A DNA stretch of 52,877 nt from Plesiocystis pacifica SIR-1 (GTDB lineage Bacteria > Myxococcota_A > Polyangia > Nannocystales > Nannocystaceae), in the NCBI RefSeq assembly GCF_000170895.1, contig NZ_ABCS01000072.1:1-52877 (forward strand), given 5' to 3'. The translations under genes and the position numbers were made by a program. This document shows positions 1 to 8,453 of the stretch, one piece after another (positions within the stretch are counted from its first letter, which is position 1; every line of letters starts with the position of its first letter). The notes under the pieces are model-generated. The model saw only the letters and a list, made by a program, of their open reading frames with translations. It searched no databases and was not told the DNA's origin.

Positions 1-588
1 CTTGGCCTCGGGGTCTGTCTTGGACTCGTGGGTCTTGTTGCTGCGCTTGCTTCCCTTGAAGTCCGCGAAGCCGTTGTTGTCGTTGTCGCTGTCGTCTTCG
101 TCCTTGGGCCGGAAGCTCTTCATCGAGGCCCACGCGTCGAGCAGCGTTCCATCGACCGAGAAGTGGTCCTTGCTCATCAGACGGCGCGCCTGCGCCTCGG
201 CGACCACGTGCTCGAAGAACTTGCGCGTGGCCTGGTACTCGAGCAGTCGGTCTCGGTTGTCCGAGAACGCGCAGTGATCGAAGGGCGTCTCGACCATGTC
301 CATGCCCAGAAACCAGCGAAACAGCATGTTGTAGCGCAGCTGCTCGCACAGCCGGACTTCGCTGGGGATCGAATACAGCGCCATCAGGAGCATCGACTTG
401 AGCAGGCGCTCGGGCGGCACCGAACGCCGACCACGCTTCGAGTACATGCGGTCGAAGGTCCGATCCATCCGCTTGAGAGCGGCGTCCGCGACCTCCTTGA
501 TCTCGCGCAGCGGGTGATCCTCGGGGATCTGCTCCTCGATGTTCATCAAACACAGCATCGAGGCTTGCTTCGGCTGACGGCCACGCAT
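1..588 (-). CDS. IS5/IS1182-family transposase, N-terminal 196 residues (partial)
   Basis: Translation from the ATG at 588 gives 196 codons without a stop, continuing past the left edge. The N-terminus (MRGRQPKQASMLCLM) and the region around residues 55-100, with SVPPERLLKSMLLMALYS and RYNMLFRWFLGM, are the DUF772 part of IS5/IS1182 transposases. DHFSVDGTLLDAWAS at 141-155 carries the first catalytic Asp (D146) of the DDE triad; the other two acidic residues are beyond the window. The acidic linker after residue 162 (DEDDSDNDNN) is usual in this family. The protein would cut and rejoin DNA at the IS ends. No frameshift is seen in the visible part, so the element may be active. Confidence 0.85.
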   Translation of the reverse strand, partial: MRGRQPKQASMLCLMNIEEQIPEDHPLREIKEVADAALKRMDRTFDRMYSKRGRRSVPPERLLKSMLLMALYSIPSEVRLCEQLRYNMLFRWFLGMDMVETPFDHCAFSDNRDRLLEYQATRKFFEHVVAEAQARRLMSKDHFSVDGTLLDAWASMKSFRPKDEDDSDNDNNGFADFKGSKRSNKTHESKTDPEAK

Positions 589-640
589 GACTTCGATAGA
601 TCATGCGCGGTCGTTGATGTCGAGGTCTTTTTCCGATGTC
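1..640 (-). mobile_element. Insertion sequence, IS5/IS1182-like, cut by the left window edge
   Basis: The transposase gene at 1-588 (minus) is intact from its start codon to the window edge, and a short non-coding stretch of about 50 bases precedes it, as expected between an IS end and its transposase. The right boundary near 640 is an estimate: a GGACATCGG-type sequence near 632-642 could be the terminal repeat, but the partner end lies outside the window, so neither the repeat nor a target duplication can be confirmed. Confidence 0.55.
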
Positions 641-691
641 CTGCTAGTCGCTTCCGAGCGCCGCCATGGCTCGTAGTACCTTGGTCGCACC

Positions 692-1834
692 TTGCTGCTC
701 TCGCACCTCGCCGCTGCGGCCCTGCTGCTCTCTGCGCCGCAGATCGACGTCTACACCATGGGCACGGGCGACGCCCTCTTCCACCGCTTTGGCCACGCGG
801 CGATCTGCACGGTCGACGACGAACGCCCCGAGCGCTCGGTCTGCTTCAACTACGGGACCACCGACTTCGGCTCGCCGCCGCGCGAGCTCGGCTGGGCCTT
901 CGTCCAGGGCGACGCGCCCTTTTGGGTCTCGAAGTGGCGCCTCGATCGCATGCTCGCCGTCTACGTCGCCGAGGACCGCACGGTCTGGCGCCAGCGCCTG
1001 CCGCTCACGCCCGCGCAGGCCGAGGCCGTCGCCGCCAAGCTCGAGGCCGACGCTGCCCAGTTTGACGGCGAGAGCCCCGAGGCCAACTACGACTACCACC
1101 ACTTCCAGGACAACTGCACGACGCGGATCCGCGATCTCCTCGACGAGGCGACCGAGGGCGCGCTCTCCCTCGACTCGGGCACCTCGACCAAGCGCAGCTA
1201 TCGCGAGTACGGCGAACAGGGCCTCGCCGACATGCCGCTGATCCCCGCCCTCGGTCAGCTCCTCGTCGGGCGCGCGGCCGACGAGGAGATCGACGCGTGG
1301 CAGGCGATGTTCTTGCCCCGCTACCTGCGAAGCGAGCTCGAGCAGCGCCTCGCCGCCACGCCCGAGCTCGTCCACGCGCGCCAGGGTCCGCCCCCGGTCC
1401 ACGCGGACACCCGGGGCTCGAGCCTGCCCTATCTGCTCGGCTTCGTGAGCCTGCCCTGCGCGCCGGCCCTCGCGGGTCTGGCTTGGCCCCGCGCGTCGCG
1501 AGTGTGCTTTGGCATCGCGGGCGCGCTGCTCGGGCTGGTCGGGCTCGCGCTGTGGGCCCTGGCGCTGATCAGCCAGATGCCCGAGCTTCGCTACAACGAG
1601 GCGCTGCTCTTGTTTTGGCCCACGGACCTCGGCGTCGGCCTGATGCGCGCCGAGCATCGCCGCCGCTACGCGCTGGTCCGCGTGGCGGTGCTCCTCGCTT
1701 GTGGTCTCGGGCTCGCGCTCGGCGTGCTCCGCCAGCCCCTCGCCCTGATCTCGCTGGCGGCGCTCGTCCCCATGGGCCTGCTGGCGTGGGCCGAGTCCCG
1801 AGCGCTCGGGCCTACCGACCCGAGTCGAGGCTGA
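692..1834 (+). CDS. DUF4105 / Lnb N-terminal-type periplasmic domain membrane protein
   Basis: 380 residues from a TTG start; an in-frame stop just upstream (674) leaves no earlier start. Residues 1-16 form a hydrophobic signal or anchor. The block HRFGHAAIC (31-39) and YDYHHFQDNCTTRIRDLL (133-150) are the hallmarks of the DUF4105/Lnb N-terminal domain, a papain-like fold whose conserved Cys (C142) and His residues suggest thiol hydrolase activity; substrates are unknown. Four hydrophobic segments follow at about 246-264, 272-294, 327-346 and 350-366, with YNEALLLFWPTDL (301-313) between them, a motif seen in relatives. The last 23 bases overlap the convergent flavoprotein gene. The domain call is secure, the function is not. 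Confidence 0.8.
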   Translation: MLLSHLAAAALLLSAPQIDVYTMGTGDALFHRFGHAAICTVDDERPERSVCFNYGTTDFGSPPRELGWAFVQGDAPFWVSKWRLDRMLAVYVAEDRTVWRQRLPLTPAQAEAVAAKLEADAAQFDGESPEANYDYHHFQDNCTTRIRDLLDEATEGALSLDSGTSTKRSYREYGEQGLADMPLIPALGQLLVGRAADEEIDAWQAMFLPRYLRSELEQRLAATPELVHARQGPPPVHADTRGSSLPYLLGFVSLPCAPALAGLAWPRASRVCFGIAGALLGLVGLALWALALISQMPELRYNEALLLFWPTDLGVGLMRAEHRRRYALVRVAVLLACGLGLALGVLRQPLALISLAALVPMGLLAWAESRALGPTDPSRG

Positions 1835-2960
1835 GGCGCTCCCGACGACGAGCCCAAAAGGGAGAGGTCGGCCAGCGCTGCTCGCGACGGTAGTGCTGAT
1901 GGAGCAGGTCGAGGTAGTCGTCGAACAAGCTCGCCACGAGGTCGGCGTAGGTCGCCAGGGCCCCCGTGTCCGCGCCCCCGCTGAGGACCTCAGCCGCCGC
2001 GCAAGCCCCGTAGTAGCCCGTGGTCATCGCCGAGCCGATCCCGTGCGACGAGAGCGGGTCGAAGGCCACGGCGGCGTCACCGATCGCCAGCCAGCCCGGC
2101 CCCGCTGGCGGCGAGGTGTAGGCGCTCCCAGCACGCGCGATCGTGGCGCTGGGCTCGAGCGCTCGCTCCAACCACGGCCGCAAGCGCGCGCGGGTCTCGG
2201 GCGCCGCATCGAGCAAGGCACGCCAGCCCCCAGCCGTCCGAGCCGATCGCGTGTCGAAGAGGTCGCCGTCGCTCATGTAGACCGCGATCGCTCGACCCCC
2301 GCTGAGCGGGGCCGTGTACCACCAACCGCTCTCGATCGCCTCGACGACGGTGAAGCCGTCCATCCCGTCCATCCCCTCCCCGTCGCCGAGTCCAGCGGAG
2401 TCGAAGCGCAGGGCGAGGCCGACGAGGCGATCGAGGTGGATCCGCCGAGCGCCCGCGCCCACCGCAAAGCGAGCCGGGCGGCCCGTGGCGTCGAGGATGA
2501 AGCGAGCGTCGAGCTCGACGAGCGACTCCGGCCCCTCGAGCTCGAGCCGCCAGCCGCCCGCGCCGCCTGGGTGGCGCGCGTCGACGGCGTGGTGGTCCCA
2601 CAGCCAGCGGGCCCCGGCCTGCTCGGCGGCCTTCGCCAGCGCGGCTTCGAAGCGGCGCCGGTCGAGGTGCCAGCCCGCGCCGTAGAGTCCAAACATGAAG
2701 TCCTCCTCGGCGGCCTCGGCCTGGCCCCAGCTCGCGCGGTTGCCGAAGCTCGGCCGGTGCGCGGCGGCGTCGAGCAGCTCGAGCAACTCGAGGCGCGCGA
2801 GCAGGGGCCGGACGCTCGGCGGCAGGCTCTCGCCGATCTTCTCGGCGGGTCCCCGGCTCGCGTCGACGACCACGACCTCGACGCCCCCGCGAGCGAGGGT
2901 GAGGGCGGCGGCGGCCCCAGCAGGACCCCCGCCGATGATGGCGACGCGGGGCGCGGTCAC
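1812..2960 (-). CDS. FAD-dependent oxidoreductase, LodB/GoxB-like partner flavoprotein
   Basis: 382 residues from a GTG at 2960, 12 bases after the stop of the LodA-like gene, so the two are almost certainly co-transcribed. The N-terminus has the dinucleotide-binding GxGxxG loop (IIGGGPAGAAAA, 8-19), then KIGESLPPSV at 41-50, typical of tryptophan-halogenase-like and geranylgeranyl-reductase-like flavoproteins. Near residue 300 GDAAVAFDPLSSHGIGSAM is the second FAD-contact motif. In known LodA/GoxA systems such a flavoprotein is needed to build the cysteine tryptophylquinone cofactor in the partner oxidase; that role here is inferred from the pairing. The 3' end overlaps the convergent DUF4105 gene by 23 bases. 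A stand-alone halogenase is less likely given the neighbour. Confidence 0.85.
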   Translation of the reverse strand: MTAPRVAIIGGGPAGAAAALTLARGGVEVVVVDASRGPAEKIGESLPPSVRPLLARLELLELLDAAAHRPSFGNRASWGQAEAAEEDFMFGLYGAGWHLDRRRFEAALAKAAEQAGARWLWDHHAVDARHPGGAGGWRLELEGPESLVELDARFILDATGRPARFAVGAGARRIHLDRLVGLALRFDSAGLGDGEGMDGMDGFTVVEAIESGWWYTAPLSGGRAIAVYMSDGDLFDTRSARTAGGWRALLDAAPETRARLRPWLERALEPSATIARAGSAYTSPPAGPGWLAIGDAAVAFDPLSSHGIGSAMTTGYYGACAAAEVLSGGADTGALATYADLVASLFDDYLDLLHQHYRREQRWPTSPFWARRRERLSLDSGR

Positions 2961-2972
2961 GCGCGACCTTCG

Positions 2973-5078
2973 CTAGCGATCCTCTCGGGTGTAGCGACGG
3001 CGACGCTTGGCGATCGGGACCGAGCGAGCGTCCTCGCCCTCGGGCGGCGCGTGCTTGGGACCGTCGAGGTGGCTGTCGGCCTTGCCCTGACCGTCGAGGG
3101 CCGGGCCGACCCGCCGCTCGGCGGCGATGATCTGGCGGCGGGTCGGGTCGTCCTTGGTGTACTGCGCGTTGCGTCCGGTCTCGATCCAGACCACGCGCGA
3201 GTCGCTGAGGTTGGCCTTGCCGCGGGGAGCGGGCCGCGGCGCGACCACGCCGAGCTTCCACCAGTTGGCGACCATGTCCTGGCGCCGCGCGTTGCCGTCG
3301 GGCGCGAGGTCCCGCAGCCAATAGGCGCGGAGGCTGAAGTGGCGCTGGCGCTGGGCCTCGGTCAGCTTGGTGTCGGCGCTGCGCTCGTAGCCGAAGCGGC
3401 TGAGGACCTCGTTGGGGATCCGCGCGGCCCAAAAGCTCGGCAGCGGCAGGTAGTAGGAGGCGTCGTAGCCCGACAGGCAGCTGGCCGAGTCGGTCTGCCA
3501 GGGCGTCCCCATCCAGCGCGTGAGGCTGCCGGGGCCGTTGGCCTGCAGCGGCCCGTCCTCACCGAGGCACTGCTCGGGCCGCAGGATAGGACCGTAGTCG
3601 TCGGATGGTTGCTCGCCCTCGGGCAGCAACTCGAGGCGATAGGGCGCCTTCCACATGCTCGCCCGGCGCATCGTCCAGGTGATCTCGATGCCGGGGTGGA
3701 AGGGCCCGCCGAGGATGTCCTCGAGGTGCGCGCGATCGAGGGCCTCGGGCTGGGCCGAGACCGCGAGCGTGCTCAAGGGCCGCGGCCGCCGACGTCCACG
3801 CCAGTCTCGCTCGAAGTCGCCGGCCGCCCACTGACGCAAGAACGCGTACTGCGTGGCCGTGACGGCGAGCTCGTCGTTGGGCAGGCCCGAGAAGTCGCCG
3901 AAGGCGTCGCCGTAAAAGGGCGGGATCTTGGCGGGCTTGGCCTTGCTCGAGTTGGGGTCGCGAAACCATGCAAACACCGTCGCGCGGGCGCGAGCGTTTT
4001 GCCGCCGCTGGGCCGGGGTGTCGCCGAGCTTGGCGAGGCGGGCGATCCGCTCGGGGTCGTTGAAGCTCGCCGGCGAGCCGTCCCCGAACAGCATGAAGAA
4101 GCCCTGGTTGACCCACTGGGTCCGCGAGAGGCGCTCGAAGATCGGGTAGATGTCGTCGGTGAACGAGGGCCGCTCCGGTCGCGGCAAGGGCTCGCCGCCG
4201 CCGACCCCCTCGCGGTAAAACAGGTCGCGGCACACGTCGTACATGGTCACGACGCCGAGCAAGCCGGGCCCGTAGTTGGGCGGCGTGGTCACGACCACGG
4301 CGGGCTCGGCCTCGTGGGTCTCGCCGTTGGCCAGGCGGATCGTCGCGCGCACCGGCCCGTCGGCGATGTCGTCGTACCAGCCCTCGTTGTTGGCGAAGGT
4401 CGTGATCGGGTTGAGGTAGTCGGTGAAGCTGGCCGCGTCGCCCGAGCCGCCGAGGACCACGAGGCGGCCGGCGTCGTCGGTGCGCAGCTCGCCGAGGGTC
4501 ACGCTCTGGGTGCCCATGATCCGACCGCGCATCCGGTACTGGCGCTCGCGGCCCGAGGCGTTGGTGCTCGCGCCCGAGATGCTGCAGATCGGCGGGGTGA
4601 TCGCGAGCTTGTCCCGGGCGATCCCGGCGTTGCGCATCAGCGACTCCTTGGCGTAGTCGCCGAGGTCCATCGCGTTGTTGAACATGTACCAGGCGGCCTT
4701 GCGCGCGGCGACGTGGACCCGCCACTCGATCTGGGCGTGCTCGGCCGTGACCTCGGCGACCGCCCGGCCCTTGGCGTCGAGCCCATACACGCGAAAGCGG
4801 CACGCCTGCCGCTTGATCCGACCCTGGGCGTCCTTCCAGCCCGGGTGCCAGCTGGGCTCGCGGCCGGGGACGTCCCCGTCGGGATTGGGGAGCACCCCCG
4901 GCGCTTCGGGTGCCATGAAGTACTCGACCGGTGCGTTGCCGACCCGCGCGACGCCGAGCGCCGGGTAGACGGCGTAGGAGACGATCTTCGGACTGAGTCC
5001 GGGCTTGGCTTTGGCTTTCCGCCTGACCTTGCGTGCGCGGGTCTTGGGCTGCTTTGAAGAACGCTTGGATTTTGCCAT
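2973..5078 (-). CDS. LodA/GoxA family CTQ-dependent amino acid oxidase-like protein
   Basis: 701 residues from the ATG at 5078. A very basic leader (residues 1-27, rich in Lys and Arg, no signal peptide) precedes the family signature YPALGVARVGN (38-48) and the FMAPEAPG block. The C-terminal half has GGPFHPGIEITWTMR (457-471), LTRWMGTPWQTDSASC (519-534) and FWAARIPNEVL. Characterised relatives oxidise L-lysine or glycine, releasing ammonia and hydrogen peroxide, using a cofactor made by cross-linking a Cys to a Trp; length (LodA about 726) fits. W527 is the likely quinone Trp. The protein has only five cysteines (in ACRF, ICSI, VCRD, C504 and C534), none about 65 residues before W527, so cofactor formation is uncertain. 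First gene of a pair with the flavoprotein. The family is clear; the activity is not. Confidence 0.88.
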   Translation of the reverse strand: MAKSKRSSKQPKTRARKVRRKAKAKPGLSPKIVSYAVYPALGVARVGNAPVEYFMAPEAPGVLPNPDGDVPGREPSWHPGWKDAQGRIKRQACRFRVYGLDAKGRAVAEVTAEHAQIEWRVHVAARKAAWYMFNNAMDLGDYAKESLMRNAGIARDKLAITPPICSISGASTNASGRERQYRMRGRIMGTQSVTLGELRTDDAGRLVVLGGSGDAASFTDYLNPITTFANNEGWYDDIADGPVRATIRLANGETHEAEPAVVVTTPPNYGPGLLGVVTMYDVCRDLFYREGVGGGEPLPRPERPSFTDDIYPIFERLSRTQWVNQGFFMLFGDGSPASFNDPERIARLAKLGDTPAQRRQNARARATVFAWFRDPNSSKAKPAKIPPFYGDAFGDFSGLPNDELAVTATQYAFLRQWAAGDFERDWRGRRRPRPLSTLAVSAQPEALDRAHLEDILGGPFHPGIEITWTMRRASMWKAPYRLELLPEGEQPSDDYGPILRPEQCLGEDGPLQANGPGSLTRWMGTPWQTDSASCLSGYDASYYLPLPSFWAARIPNEVLSRFGYERSADTKLTEAQRQRHFSLRAYWLRDLAPDGNARRQDMVANWWKLGVVAPRPAPRGKANLSDSRVVWIETGRNAQYTKDDPTRRQIIAAERRVGPALDGQGKADSHLDGPKHAPPEGEDARSVPIAKRRRRYTREDR

Positions 5079-5143
5079 GGTGCACTGTCGACAACGGGTC
5101 GCTGGCCCATGGTAGGCGCGTTGGGTCCTCGCGCGCTGAGAAG

Positions 5144-5163
5144 TCCACGCAGCGCTGCGTGGA
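5144..5163. promoter_or_regulatory. Perfect 20-bp palindrome between PEP-enzyme gene and lodA-like gene
   Basis: Half-site TCCACGCAGC is followed immediately by its exact reverse complement. It lies in the 125-base space between the stop of the PEP-utilising enzyme (5204) and the start of the LodA-like gene (5078), both read leftwards. It could be a factor-independent-like hairpin ending the first transcript, although no T-run follows, or a dimeric operator for the lodA-like operon. Confidence 0.5.
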
Positions 5164-5203
5164 TTCGGCGTGGGAACTGAGTGTTCGACGTTCAGCAGGC
5201 CCG

Positions 5204-7834
5204 CTAGACGGCTTCGTCGTCCGGGACGATCCGGACCACCCCCGCCCCGCCGTCGACCTCGACGAGCTGGCCGTCTTCGAGGCGCTCGAGCAGCCCCGGG
5301 ATGCCTGCCACGCACGGCTTGCCGTACTCGCGGGCGACCACGGCTCCGTGCTGCAGCACGCCGCCGACCTCGAGGACGATGGCGCCAGCGTTGACGAACA
5401 GCGGCGTCCACCCCGGATCGGTCGTGTGCGCGACCAGGACCTCGCCGGGCAGCACGGGCTTGGCGTCCGCGCGCTCGAGGACCTTGACCCGCCCGCGGGC
5501 GACCCCGGCCGAGATCGGGTGGCCGCGCAGCTCACCGGGTCGCTCTTCGCTGGGCGCCGGACCCAAGATCCGCCCGCGCGAGTCGATCACCGCGGGGAAG
5601 CGCTTGACCAGTCGACGCAGGCGCGCGTGGGCGGCCGCGTTGTTGGCCGCGAGCGCGCGCAGGTCGAGGCTCGGGTCCTCGCGCCCGGCCTCGAGCTGCT
5701 CGAGGCGCAGGTGGACGAAGTCCTCGGCGTCGTCGAGGCGACCCGCGCCGACAAAGCGCTGGCCTTCGGCCCGAGCCCGCCGACGCAAAGCAGCAAAGAA
5801 CAGCAGGTACTCGTGCTTGGGCGTGTCGCGCACGCCCGCGAAGCACTCGACCCACCGCAAGGCTCGCCTCAGCAGGCGCCGACGCAGGGGCCCGACGCAC
5901 GCCAGCGCCTCGGCGGCCGCGGCCCGTCGACGCGCGACGCTGCGCTCGTGGACGGCCTGGGGATCGAAGCCGCTGGCGCCCATGGTGCACAGCTGGCGCG
6001 CGGCGATGATCGGCGCGTCGGCGTAGCGGGGGCTGCCGAGGTCGACCTCGTCGGGCCCGCGCCAGCCAAAGCGCGCGAGGAAGTCGTCCCACGCGGCGAG
6101 GGCAGGCTCCGGGAGCGCGCGGCGCTCGAGGGCGTCCGCGAGCGCCTCGGGGTCCGCCCGCGCCTCGGGCTCGAGCAAGTTGGCGACGCGGAACAAGGCC
6201 GCGCCCATCTCGACCACGACGTTGCCCTCGAAGCCCCGGGTCAGCGCCTCCCGCTGCGCCTGCGCCTTGGCGGGCAGCAGGCGCTCGACGAGCCCGAGCC
6301 CGCCGAGACCGATCGCCATGCCCGGCATGGTCACCTCGATCACGTGTCGGATCACCCGCAGGCTCCAGCCTTCGATGAGCTCGGCGACGCTCGCGTCCTC
6401 GGGCAGCGCCCGCATCTCGGCCTCGAAGGCGGCGATCTCCGCGTCGAAGCGCTGCCGGGCGGCCTCCGGGGCCCAAGCCGCCCGCGCCGCCCAGGCGAGC
6501 GCCCGCCGCATCCGCCAGACCGCGCGCGGGTAGGCGAACAGCAGCCACGGGCTCATCCACGACGGCCGCCGCCTCGCCCGGTAGCGGTCGCGCTCGACGT
6601 TGGCCAGGATCGCCGCGCTCAGACCGTCCGCCTGCTCTTGGCCCTTGGCCAGCTGCGCCGGGCTCATCACCCGCAGCAGGTTGGACAGGTCCTGGTACAT
6701 GCGCCCGCCCTCGAGCATCCACAGCCGATCCTCGGGGCCGATCGTCATGGGCAGCTCGCCGAGGTAGGTGCGCACGAGCCAGCCCGTGAACGCGGCCATC
6801 CACGACTCGCCCAGGGCGGTGATGGGCGCGTTGATGGTCAGCCCTCCCGACAGCCCGATGTCCATGTACAGCCTGCGGCGCTCGCCGGGGGCCGTGGCCA
6901 TGGACTCGGGCAGGGGCACCCAGGCCGTGATCGCCCGGGCCTGCAGCAGGCGCAGCTCGCCCTCCGCGTAGGCCCACTCGATGTCCACGGGGAAGCCAAA
7001 CAGGGCCTCGATGCGGCCGATCGCGTCGGCGAGCTCGAGCAGCTGCGCGTCGCTCAGGCACAGCTCCTGGCGCGGCTGCTCGTCGGCGCGCGTGCCCGAC
7101 TCCGGGTCGAGACGCAGCGCGCGCTGCTTGGTCCCCAGGCGGCGCTCGAGGATCGTCCGCGCGTGCTTGTCGACGACGAAGTGATCGGGCGAGACGGCGC
7201 CCGAGACCACGACCTCGCCGAGGCCCCAGGCCGCGTCGAACACGGCGTGGTCGTAGTCGTTGGTCAGCGGATCGATGGAGAAGCCGACCCCGGCGACCTC
7301 GCTGGCGACCTGGACCTGGACGATCACGGCGACGCTCGGGGCCAGGGGGTCGAAGCCGTGGGCGCGCTTGTAGTGGAGCACCCGCGCGTCGAGGCTCGAG
7401 GCGAAGCAGCGGCGCAGCGCGGCCTCGAGGCCCGCCCGGGTGACGCCGAGGCAGGTCTCGTAGCCCCCGGCGAAGGAGGCCGAGGCCAGGTCCTCCTGCG
7501 GCGAGGACGAGCGCACGGCGAAGCGCTCCCCGACCAGGGCCGAGTCGAGGGCGTCGAGGACCTCGCGCTGGCGGGCGTCGAGCTCGAGGGCGGGGACCTC
7601 GGCCTTCACGGCGGCGCAGGCCGAGGTCCAGGACTCGGGCTCACCAGCCGCCAGCGCGCGCCAGGCCGAGGTCTCGCGCAGCTGCGCGAACCAGGGCTCG
7701 AAGAAGGCGGTCGTCAAGGTCGCGCCCGGGGGCACCGGCAGGCCCGCCTCGAGCATGCGCATCAGCGAGGCCGCCTTGCCGCCGACGAGCTCGACCGGTG
7801 CGAGCGGCCCCGGGAACACTCGGAGCGCGTCCAT
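5204..7834 (-). CDS. PEP synthase / rifampin phosphotransferase-like PEP-utilising enzyme
   Basis: 876 residues from the ATG at 7834, five bases after the regulator's stop, hence one operon. The N-terminal half is the pyruvate-phosphate-dikinase ATP-binding domain: VGGKAASLMRMLEAGLPVPPG near residue 18, FAVRSSSPQEDLASASFAGGYE near 110-130. The last 100 residues are the swivelling PEP-utiliser domain with GVLQHGAVVAREYGKP, H829 being the phosphorylated His. The domain order (ATP-binding, central variable, His domain) and length match rifampin phosphotransferase (about 865 residues) better than PEP synthase, which has a C-terminal pyruvate-binding barrel absent here. The central domain would decide the acceptor molecule, which cannot be named from sequence. 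Regulation by the adjacent GbsR/MarR protein is inferred. Confidence 0.85.
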   Translation of the reverse strand: MDALRVFPGPLAPVELVGGKAASLMRMLEAGLPVPPGATLTTAFFEPWFAQLRETSAWRALAAGEPESWTSACAAVKAEVPALELDARQREVLDALDSALVGERFAVRSSSPQEDLASASFAGGYETCLGVTRAGLEAALRRCFASSLDARVLHYKRAHGFDPLAPSVAVIVQVQVASEVAGVGFSIDPLTNDYDHAVFDAAWGLGEVVVSGAVSPDHFVVDKHARTILERRLGTKQRALRLDPESGTRADEQPRQELCLSDAQLLELADAIGRIEALFGFPVDIEWAYAEGELRLLQARAITAWVPLPESMATAPGERRRLYMDIGLSGGLTINAPITALGESWMAAFTGWLVRTYLGELPMTIGPEDRLWMLEGGRMYQDLSNLLRVMSPAQLAKGQEQADGLSAAILANVERDRYRARRRPSWMSPWLLFAYPRAVWRMRRALAWAARAAWAPEAARQRFDAEIAAFEAEMRALPEDASVAELIEGWSLRVIRHVIEVTMPGMAIGLGGLGLVERLLPAKAQAQREALTRGFEGNVVVEMGAALFRVANLLEPEARADPEALADALERRALPEPALAAWDDFLARFGWRGPDEVDLGSPRYADAPIIAARQLCTMGASGFDPQAVHERSVARRRAAAAEALACVGPLRRRLLRRALRWVECFAGVRDTPKHEYLLFFAALRRRARAEGQRFVGAGRLDDAEDFVHLRLEQLEAGREDPSLDLRALAANNAAAHARLRRLVKRFPAVIDSRGRILGPAPSEERPGELRGHPISAGVARGRVKVLERADAKPVLPGEVLVAHTTDPGWTPLFVNAGAIVLEVGGVLQHGAVVAREYGKPCVAGIPGLLERLEDGQLVEVDGGAGVVRIVPDDEAV

Positions 7835-7839
7835 CTCGC

Positions 7840-8346
7840 TCAGCCCCCTTCTTTCTCGACGTAGGCCTCGAGGGCCTCGAAGGCCTCGAGGGTCTCGCGC
7901 TCGGCGTGCCACTTGTCGAGGAGCAGCGGGAGCTCGCGCTCGAGGAAGGTGTAGAGCGCCGCGACCCGACGCAAGCGCGCGCGCTGCTCGGGCGGGGTGT
8001 CCTCCATGAGCGCGAGCCCGCGCTCGGCGAGGCGGCGAAAGCCGATCATCGACTCGAGGCGCCGGCTGAACTTCCGCTCGAGGCTGTCGGCGGTCAGGCG
8101 AAAGTAGGTCGCCCGGTCCCCCGGCAAGGCCACGGCCTCGATGGTCCCCGACGCGAGCAGCAGCCGGGTCATCGAGCTCACGCTGCCCTTGCTGACCCCG
8201 AGCTCCGTGGCGATCTGCGTGGCCGAGCGCTGCGGGGGGTCGCAGACCAACAGCAGCGCGACGATCCGCCCCGCGATCCGCGGCAGGCCCTGCTTCTCCC
8301 AAAACAGCGCGACGTCCTCGATGTAGGCGGAGAGCTCGTCGTTCAT
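7840..8346 (-). CDS. GbsR/MarR family transcriptional regulator
   Basis: 168 residues from the ATG at 8346, chosen because MNDELSAYIEDVALFWEKQG matches the usual family beginning; an in-frame ATG at 8379 would add 11 residues but would start inside the likely promoter. The winged helix covers about residues 15-90, with GLPRIAGRIVALLLVCDPP and a recognition helix around ELGVSKGSVSSMTRLLL; a helical dimerisation tail follows. GbsR proteins repress neighbouring genes and respond to small ligands. A perfect inverted repeat lies just upstream (8383-8400), and the enzyme gene follows after five bases, so this protein probably controls itself and the PEP-utilising enzyme. Confidence 0.88.
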   Translation of the reverse strand: MNDELSAYIEDVALFWEKQGLPRIAGRIVALLLVCDPPQRSATQIATELGVSKGSVSSMTRLLLASGTIEAVALPGDRATYFRLTADSLERKFSRRLESMIGFRRLAERGLALMEDTPPEQRARLRRVAALYTFLERELPLLLDKWHAERETLEAFEALEAYVEKEGG

Positions 8347-8382
8347 GCGATCTCGCTGCTGGAAAGCTACGCTGTTCATTAT

Positions 8383-8400
8383 GTTCAGTCAACACTGAAC
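8383..8400 (-). promoter_or_regulatory. Operator candidate: GTTCAGT-N4-ACTGAAC
   Basis: Two exact 7-base arms separated by four bases sit 37-54 bases upstream of the regulator start. Read on the minus strand, TTGACT (8392-8387) inside the repeat followed after 17 bases by TAGCTT (8369-8364) is a possible promoter, so a bound dimer would cover the -35 box. The size and symmetry fit a MarR/GbsR dimer site; binding itself is inferred. Confidence 0.6.
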
Positions 8401-8453
8401 TTTCTAAACTCACGATTTTTACTGCCGTGAAGCACAGCTTCGTGGCCGAGCGC

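Noticed and set aside
1893..5057. Plus-strand open frame of over 1000 codons opposite the flavoprotein and LodA-like genes
   Set aside because: It mirrors two well-supported genes; its codons have no third-position GC preference of their own and the product (Val/Gly/Arg-rich) has no recognisable domain. Such shadows are usual at this GC content.
5033..7864. Plus-strand open frame of 943 codons
   Set aside because: It is opposite the PEP-utilising enzyme, which has clear motifs; the mirror has none.
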